Positions 57,691 to 64,000 of a stretch of DNA of 64,000 bases are shown piece by piece. Source of the DNA: Panopea generosa. Its lineage: Eukaryota > Mollusca > Bivalvia > Adapedonta > Hiatellidae. Positions within the stretch are counted from its first letter, which is position 1, and each line of letters starts with the position of its first letter. Made by a program: the position numbers and the translations under genes. A model generated the notes under the pieces. It did not search any database. It had not been told where the DNA came from and saw only the letters and a list, made by a program, of their open reading frames with translations. The DNA is taken from positions 77,825,719-77,889,718 of the forward strand of contig CM055899.1 in the NCBI GenBank assembly GCA_029582155.1. The letters run 5' to 3'.

Positions 57691-59135
57691 ATTGTGAAAG
57701 ATGTAAATTTAAATGCTTTATAATTTATAATATGACAATAAAAACCACTGACCATATCGATAAACTATATATTAGTATTGTGACTAGCATGCTACTGACT
57801 TTTATATACAAAAAACGAAATTTCTTAAACCGTATTGGAATAAAAGTTTGTCAAATCAATATAAAAATATGATACATGTTCCCAATCAACGTGTACCAGA
57901 GAATAGGCCATGAACTCCGCAATCGCATTCATATAAAGCTTATAAAGCAGAAAAAATATTCGTAATTTGCACAGACAGGCTACGGAAGATTATTTAATTA
58001 AATTAAACCGGCAAATTACCGAATCAGCAAAATTAGATGTTTGGAAAACACTAAAAATAAGAAAAGATAAACCATGCGCTACACAGAATATACGCATTTA
58101 GAAATTACTCTTATCACTCTTATACTCTTATATGGACATTACCACATGTCTAAAGGATGCAAACTCCAAAGTTAGAAATACATTATAGTATAATAAACAA
58201 TGCACTTCACGAAAATGGACTCCATTCTATAGCATCTTTAAAAATGTATAGGTCAGTAGTGATTCCTAAATCGCTGTATGGTTGTGAATTGTGGCATGAT
58301 ATAGGTAACTCACAACTTGTTAAATTAAAAAGGCCATACAAGTTTTGCATTAAACAAGTTTTGCATTAAATATATACAAAATATTCAAAGTAGCACACGT
58401 TCAGAAGTTGCCTATTGAGTTGCAGATCAATTGAAAGCAAGATACATTATAAACAGTTTCATTTTTTGGACAATTGTGTCTTCTTTTGGCATATTTTGTT
58501 GCAAAGGATTTCTTTAACAACAGACTCATCCGGTATATCGAAAACCCATTTAATAAACCTAGTTATTTTCCTGATCTCTTCGGTATATTGCAGAAATATG
58601 AGTTTTTAAATATTCCCAATAATTTTGTTTTATATGGATTTTTTCCTTTAAAGTATAAATGGAACATAATGGTTAAAAACAATAAAAAGGTTTATAATTC
58701 AAGACTAAGATCAGAATGGCATCTGATTGCAAGCTAAATTTATCTACATTATTCAATGAAGTTAATTTAAGTTGTTCACTACTTTAGTTACTTTGTTAGA
58801 AACATCAACATACATTTTGTTACACGGATGCCAACGTAGAATTAAGATGCTGAGTAAGTTACATTTACAGGACTCTGCCACGTGTTGTTATAGGTGTGGC
58901 CTATTTACATGTACTTTAGCAGAACATATAATACTTGAATGTATCTTTAAATTACAATATAGGCAATGTATATGGTCAAAATTGAAAATAAAATTGGTTT
59001 TACAGCTTATTGTACATTAATAAGTAATGATGCGAGAGCACAAATACCAAGTCTCGGTACGGGACTAAGTGCGTTTTTAAACAAGAGCGACAAGAACTCT
59101 GTTCAAAACTAGTTGCTCTTTACTTTCATGAAATA
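57691..59135 (+). pseudogene. LINE ORF2 remnant with most of the RT deleted
   Basis: After ITESAKLDVWKTLKIRKDKP (near 58010) the text jumps to IASLKMYRSVVIPKSLYGCE (58200), which belongs to the region after the RT palm, so the FADD-type core is missing. Then come fragments over 58415-58740 and a zinc-finger-like CCYRCGLFTCTLAEHIILEC (58880-58950). The ORF end is near 59110. Same orientation as the endonuclease part. Confidence 0.75.
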
Positions 59136-59140
59136 TTTGG

Positions 59141-59352
59141 AGCGCGTGGTCCAGTGGTAGAGAACCGAACCCATGATCGGAGGGTCGTGTGTCCGATCCT
59201 CCGCTAGGGCTATGTGTGGTGTCCTTGAGCAAGACATTTTTTCCGCATCTGCTTTGTACTGGTTTTACCCAGGAAGACTTCGAGCATAATTTATCTAAGT
59301 TATAAGAACTTGTTTCACAATTGAAGTAAACTAAAGAAGTTTAAACTAAATG
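59141..59352 (+). mobile_element. Intact-looking tRNA-derived SINE (family A)
   Basis: GCGCGTGGTCCAGTGGTAGA (A-box region) and GGTCGTGTGTCCGATCCTCC (B box) followed by a body with TTTGTACTGGTTTTACCCAG and a GAAGTAAACTAAA end. Best copy of the family, about 205 bp. It is inserted in the 3' part of the LINE. Confidence 0.75.
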
Positions 59353-60095
59353 TTTATTTAGTCATAGATATATATAGAGATTTCTAATGATTGATGATAA
59401 TAGCATACTTTAATTATATACTCACACATATGTGTAATATTTTGTCAAAATACGACTGTTTTTGTTGGTTTGTTTGTTTTGTGATGTGTGTCTTTGTTGT
59501 TTTATTTTTTTTTGTTTTTGTTGTTTTATTAATGTTATTTTTTTGGGGGAGTGGGGGGGTGGGGGTATGATAATTTTGATTATACTTATGCATTTTGAGA
59601 CGATTTGTCAAAAGTCACATCCTTTCGTCTGATCCATTTCCCACTTTCGTTTCCACAAGAGTTCAGGCTATCAATCTATTTGATTGAATGAATGCAATCT
59701 AACAGAAAATATATGTAATGTTATATATATATTCGGATCCCGTCGGTGCACCTTATTTTTCGTTTCGATAAGGTTTTCTATAATCTGGTATTCATAAATC
59801 TGCAGAATTGCTGTTAACTAATCTTTATGATGGTTTTCAATATGTGTGTCAGTCTGTATATTATGTATTCACGGCCAACCTCATGCATGTGTGTCTGTCA
59901 AGACGTGTGCATGTGTGCGAGTGATTGTTTCCCAGTCTGCCAGTAATATAACGTATTGAATTCGGTGCGTAATGTATGCTTTAGTCTATGTAATAACGAA
60001 TTTTTGTATTGTATAACATGTTTTGTTCATTATCATTTGTAAACTGCTCTTTATGTAACATCATGCATGCTGTTCTCCAATACTGGAGGAAATAG
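59353..60095 (+). mobile_element. Probable LINE 3' untranslated region
   Basis: Non-coding stretch ending AACTGCTCTTTATGTAACAT and CAATACTGGAGGAAATAGAT, followed directly by an (AT)n(GT)n tail, as expected at the 3' end of a non-LTR element. The TTTTG-rich and G-rich piece at 59455-59570 is low-complexity. Assignment to this LINE rests on position and orientation. Confidence 0.45.
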
Positions 60096-60098
60096 ATA

Positions 60099-60153
<55 letters not shown>
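60094..60153. repeat. (AT)n(GT)n microsatellite
   Basis: Twelve or so bases of AT then about 22 GT units. Confidence 0.95.
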
Positions 60154-60156
<3 letters not shown>

Positions 60157-61050
60157 TAATACGAGGGTGTTGAAATATTCCATTCCATGACGTATTAATG
60201 CCCTACATGAACAAAGTCATACATGCCCAGCCCAAAGTCTAATATTTCAATCTATTCCACAATATCGAATACCTGTTACAAAAACACTGACGAAGGGTAA
60301 GTAATATCAGGTTCCCTTAATGTCGTATAGTCGGTATAAAGTCCACAATGTCAAGTATAATGAGAGCTTTGACGTGTTATTTATTATCGCCTTGTGTGAA
60401 GAAAATATCGTTGTGGTTCCAATTTCAGCACTGGTGATATAAAAATACAACACCTGAAATAAAAGACAATCCTATAAACACAAGACACGCCCTAATATTA
60501 TTTTTCTTCTAGTCTGACACATTTATTTTATTATTTAGATATTAAACACAAAACACCTTACAATACAATTTGGTACATCATCATATATTTTTTCAGTCCC
60601 ACAGGGACTTGTGGTTTACTTAGTACGATACATCTGTAACATAGTTATATGGCAATTTGGCATTGAATAATACATGAATTACAACATATGTTTAGTATCC
60701 CTATTTAATATTCCACAGTATTTTGTTTATAAGAAAGATATATAAAGCACGTGCTTTCTTCTTTTGTAAGTGATTTGGGAGAAGGAACACATATTAATTA
60801 TTATACAATATTTCATTTCTTATTGAAACGCTTTCTGTAAAAACAGACCAAAATTAAATATCTCTCTCATGTTTTCAGTTTTTAATAGTAACGATAGATT
60901 TACCATATTTTGCTTTCATTGAAATAATACATATCTATTGAAAATAACAACATACAAAGGATAACATATGATAAAGTGAAACTCGTTTTCAAGTATATGA
61001 CAGTATTCACGTTTTCTCTCATCAACGTTTACTCTGTTTTTGCTCGTGAA
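60154..61050. other. Intergenic AT-rich DNA, nothing recognised
   Basis: No coding text and no repeat family identified. Confidence 0.45.
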
Positions 61051-61052
61051 CC

Positions 61053-61508
61053 TGGTTCGATCTCTAATGTATGATATGACACCCGTAGTTTGGACAGTTA
61101 TTGTTTGGATGATATATTGGTTCGATCTCTAATGTATGATATGGCACCCGTAGTTTGGACAATTATTGTTTGGATGATATATTTGTTCGATCTCTAATGT
61201 ATGATATGACACCCGTAGTTTGGACAGTTATTGTTTGGATGATATATTGGTTCGATCTCTAATGTATGATATGACACCCGCAGTTTGGACAGTTATTGTT
61301 TGGATGATATATTGGTTCGATCTCTAATGTATGATATGACACCTGTAGTTTGGACAATTATTGTTTGGATGATATATTTGTTCGATCTCTAATGTATGAT
61401 ATGACACCCGTAGTTTGGACAGTTATTGTTTGGATGATATATTGGTTCGATCTCTAATGTATGATATGACACCCGTAGTTTGGACAGTTATTGTTTAGAT
61501 GGTATATT
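61053..61508. repeat. 65-bp minisatellite, seven copies
   Basis: Unit GGTTCGATCTCTAATGTATG then ATATGACACCCGTAGTTTGG and ACAGTTATTGTTTGGATGAT, period exactly 65. Few changes between copies, so it is young. Confidence 0.95.
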
Positions 61509-61798
61509 TTTGAGATAGAACTACATTTCCAAATTGGCTATATTTCTATAGAGTAAAGCTCTGAATGAATTGTTTAATCTAGTTATCCGTTCTTGTACTA
61601 TAAATGTCGTTTAGCCGTTATCTAAATATTTCTGAAAATAATTGATATTACCTACAATGACTCAAGCAAGAAATATAAAACTCGTAGTTACCTCAATTAG
61701 TCTTACTGAACTTAACTGTTCGCTGTTCAATATCGCTCAACATGTTAGTTTAAACATATTTAACAAAGTCTAACTCATTACTCAAAACGTGAATAGTT

Positions 61799-61975
61799 GT
61801 AAGACGCCCACGCCAGAGGTTGCGGATTCGATCCCCAGCTCGACCTGATGCCTCTCATAAAACAACACTCAATACTGGTTCTACCCAGGAAGCGGACTCG
61901 AGAGCGATTTATATAAATTCTGAGGTTTCATCGCTATCGAGCGTAAATAAATTTGTATAAACTAAACTCATTTGT
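61799..61975 (+). mobile_element. tRNA-derived SINE related to family A
   Basis: B box GGTTGCGGATTCGATCCCC and a body with CTGGTTCTACCCAGGAAGC and GTAAATAAATTTGTATAAAC, matching the 3' half of family A; the A-box part is poor. Confidence 0.6.
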
Positions 61976-62329
61976 TTGAACGATTTAAACCAATATTTCA
62001 TTATATATAACAATTGTCTAGTTTTGCGAGTAATTCTATCTAATACATCATAGATAAAAGTTGTTTTAAAACACTGTGGCATCTTAAGAAAAAAAAGCAA
62101 TATCGTCCGCATACAGTAGCAAAAACAATTTCAAATGCGAGATAGCAATACCTTCTGTGCCATATTGGCTAAATTCTCTTATCTAGAATTGATTGCTCAA
62201 AACTATCTAAATATGTGTTTACATTTAAATGTACACTACTGTTTTTATTGTGTGTTTATGCTATGAAGTAAGCTCTCCAGGTAAATAATAATTTTGAGCA
62301 ATAATTAAATAAGCTTTAATGCAATTTAT

Positions 62330-62552
62330 AAATACATATATATCAATACATAACGGGTTATATAGGGCATGAACAGTGTTATCAATGGAGGATCTGTGCA
62401 GAGCGATGGTCATCGTCTTTTCGCAAGTAACTGGAAAACGTTCTGACAATTTTAACCGAGTCTGGCTTGAACCCACGACCTCAGCGGTGAGAGGTAAGTA
62501 TTCGTTAAACGGAAGCATCTTAGGCCTATCGGCCACGGAGTACACTAGTATA
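62330..62552 (-). mobile_element. SINE (family C), near full length
   Basis: Minus strand: CTCCGTGGCCGATAGGCCTA (A box), GGTCGTGGGTTCAAGCC (B box), then TTACTTGCGAAAAGACGATG and a tail CTCCATTGATAACACTG with CCTATATAACCCGT. It shows the order head, central block, tail in one copy. Confidence 0.7.
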
Positions 62553-62994
62553 GCCGTCAATATGTATACTTAAAATACTATGCACCGTGTTTTCGTTCCA
62601 TTATAAGTTGCTCTGAATCTACATAACACTGGCAAATGTTTGGCTAAACCATCCAATCTAAAAGTCAAAATCTATTCATTTATAATTATAAACCCACCCA
62701 AAGGAGATCGAAAGGTGTCATCATTGCGAACGGTTTCTCAAAGAATGTCCCGCATGTATATTAGAAGTTTCATACGGCAGACACATGGCATTCACTGGGT
62801 TTGGATTTATATGTGCTGTCACAATTATCGGATGATCGGTGTATGGTCTTATAAAGACTCTGTATGCTCACTACATGTGATGGTTCTCACTATATTATTT
62901 AGATAATAGAACTTGTTTACTTAGATAGTTTAAAAATATTTTTCGTATTATCAATATGATGCCTCCGTGTTTGTTGTGTTGTTGTTGTTGATGT

Positions 62995-63306
62995 TGTTAA
63001 TGCGGTATGGTGTTTGACGTCACTTTCAACAACTTATCAGTTATATCGTGGCTGTGTCTACTTGAGACAATATTCTAAGCGCCGCCATACTGGAGTATTA
63101 TGCCGCAGACACGTGGTATGATACTCCTACCAGTCACATAATATGACACCGGGCCGTCCAGACTAAGAATTATCCTCTCAATTCTGAGCGCTAAGCGAGG
63201 TAGCTTCTGCTACCATTTTGCAAGTCTTTGGTATAACCCGGCCGGGGATCGAACCCGCGACCTTCCACATGCGAGGCGGTCGCTCTATCCCTAGACCACC
63301 GCTACG
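62995..63306 (-). mobile_element. tRNA-Ala-like SINE (family D)
   Basis: Minus strand begins GTAGCGGTGGTCTAGGGATA and has a B box GGTCGCGGGTTCGATCCCC. The anticodon arm keeps T33 and a CGC anticodon, but the acceptor ends do not pair, so it is a SINE head and not a tRNA gene. The body includes GTATCATACCACGTGTCTGC and ends GTTGTTGAAAGTGACGTCAA. Confidence 0.7.
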
Positions 63307-63337
63307 GTTTGGGTTCGTTTTGTTATATTTATACATC

Positions 63338-63655
63338 TTAACTAGATTGCGAAGTGATCATAACGCTTTTGTGACTCGTTGTCGGGTTCTTTGTTGACAA
63401 AACCAGTGTGGAGTAATATTGTTGAAAGGCAATCGGGCTGAGCTTTGGATAAAACCGTTGATCAATGTCGTGAGCGTTCAACAGCTTATCCACCACACCA
63501 CCACTCGGTTTGTTTAAATCATGTAACATATCACACATATGAACATTGACCAATGTGATATCTTGAATATCTTCCGTTATTAAGATGTGAGGAAATATGT
63601 TTAAGTGTTCAAATTGTGGTTTTTCGGCACCTTTAAGGTAGAAGAATGGACACAT
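63338..63655 (-). CDS. Unrecognised ORF, possible terminal exon
   Basis: The open frame ends with TAA at 63338-63340. From a possible acceptor CTTCTACCTTAAAG (near 63614) it reads GAEKPQFEHLNIFPHILITE, then MCDMLHDLNKPSGGVVDKLL and NAHDIDQRFYPKLSPIAFQQ. The composition is protein-like and there is no repeat in it, unlike other ORFs here. It has no domain I can name. It could be the last exon of a gene entering from the right, or a chance ORF in a repeat. Confidence 0.3.
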   Translation of the reverse strand: MCPFFYLKGAEKPQFEHLNIFPHILITEDIQDITLVNVHMCDMLHDLNKPSGGVVDKLLNAHDIDQRFYPKLSPIAFQQYYSTLVLSTKNPTTSHKSVMITSQSS

Positions 63656-63837
63656 TTTGTATTAGAATAGTGTTTAGGACGGTTAGTGTGCAGTGCTTAT
63701 ATGAAAATATGGTCGTTGGACGACTTAATCCCTAGGTTAAAAATAAGTACATAATATATAACCAAACGGAGATATAGCATTCAAAAGACACAGACACCAA
63801 AGTATCATGAACCCGATTAATATACGAATTAGTCTAT

Positions 63838-63985
63838 ACCAGAACCTGATATTTTCCAAATCAGGTCTTGTAGCCACCAACGAAAATGCAGGGAATCCTA
63901 TGCCTGTCCCACAATTCACAGCAACTGAACGTTTACTAAACTGTGACGTCATTCTAACCGCCAGTTGAAGTAACTCACCAATCAT
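63838..63985. repeat. Dispersed repeat, partner of 5806-5965
   Basis: Shares TCCTATGCCTGTCCCACAAT and TGTGACGTCATTC with the copy near the left end. A low-grade ORF across it (63737-63994, minus) is taken as a shadow. Confidence 0.5.
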
Positions 63986-64000
63986 CGAGTTCAAATGTGG

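Noticed and set aside
59141..59215. A functional tRNA gene
   Set aside because: The tRNA-like head is followed by a SINE body shared with other copies; the cloverleaf does not close.
63230..63306. A functional tRNA-Ala gene on the minus strand
   Set aside because: A and B boxes and the anticodon arm look good, but acceptor-stem ends do not pair and a SINE body follows.

Overview
This window is nuclear DNA of an animal, most likely a lophotrochozoan and probably a bivalve mollusc. The base composition is AT-rich, introns are long with GT/AG borders, calcium-binding EGF modules sit on separate phase-1 exons, and there are non-LTR retrotransposon remains, tRNA-derived SINEs and many tandem arrays. 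Nothing bacterial was seen: no operons, and no CRISPR despite the many regular repeats. The species call is inference.

Minus strand, 42,889 down to 3,400: one large gene fills two thirds of the window. I rebuilt 18 coding exons by eye. All reading phases chain without a break and the total is 6,003 nt (2,000 codons plus stop falls exactly in frame). The predicted product is a single-pass type I membrane protein. In order it has a signal peptide, a TSP1 plus degenerate EGF exon, nine EGF-like domains (eight with the calcium-binding and Asp/Asn-hydroxylation patterns), about 1,350 residues I cannot assign (with a coiled coil, a ten-cysteine cluster and an RRKR furin-type site), an Ig-like domain, an acidic linker, a transmembrane helix, and a basic 50-residue cytoplasmic tail on the last exon. 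It reads as a cell-surface adhesion or receptor-like protein; its function is unknown.

The introns of this gene are full of tandem arrays: a 16-bp repeat at 3.85-4.74 kb, 78-bp at 11.9-13.7 kb, 40-bp at 23.3-26.5 kb, 80-bp at 27.4-30.1 kb, 25-bp at 31.7-32.4 kb, and a 123-bp satellite at 34.0-41.6 kb with nested higher-order repeats. Two arrays (78-bp and 80-bp) are built from different parts of the same tRNA-derived SINE family. Decayed LINE fragments lie in two introns (19.6-20.9 kb and 42.0-42.2 kb).

43-64 kb is mostly intergenic. It holds a small island of the 123-bp satellite between duplicated flanks (43.3-43.8 kb), a foldback element (44.04-44.18 kb), a candidate plus-strand first exon beside a perfect CRE (44.98-45.09 kb), a MITE-like element (50.0-50.26 kb), a dead LINE in plus orientation (about 54.2-60.1 kb) with a SINE in its 3' part, several short tandem arrays, SINEs, and an unrecognised minus-strand ORF near the right edge (63.34-63.65 kb). 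1-3.4 kb holds nested SINEs, a 67-bp inverted repeat and otherwise featureless AT-rich DNA.
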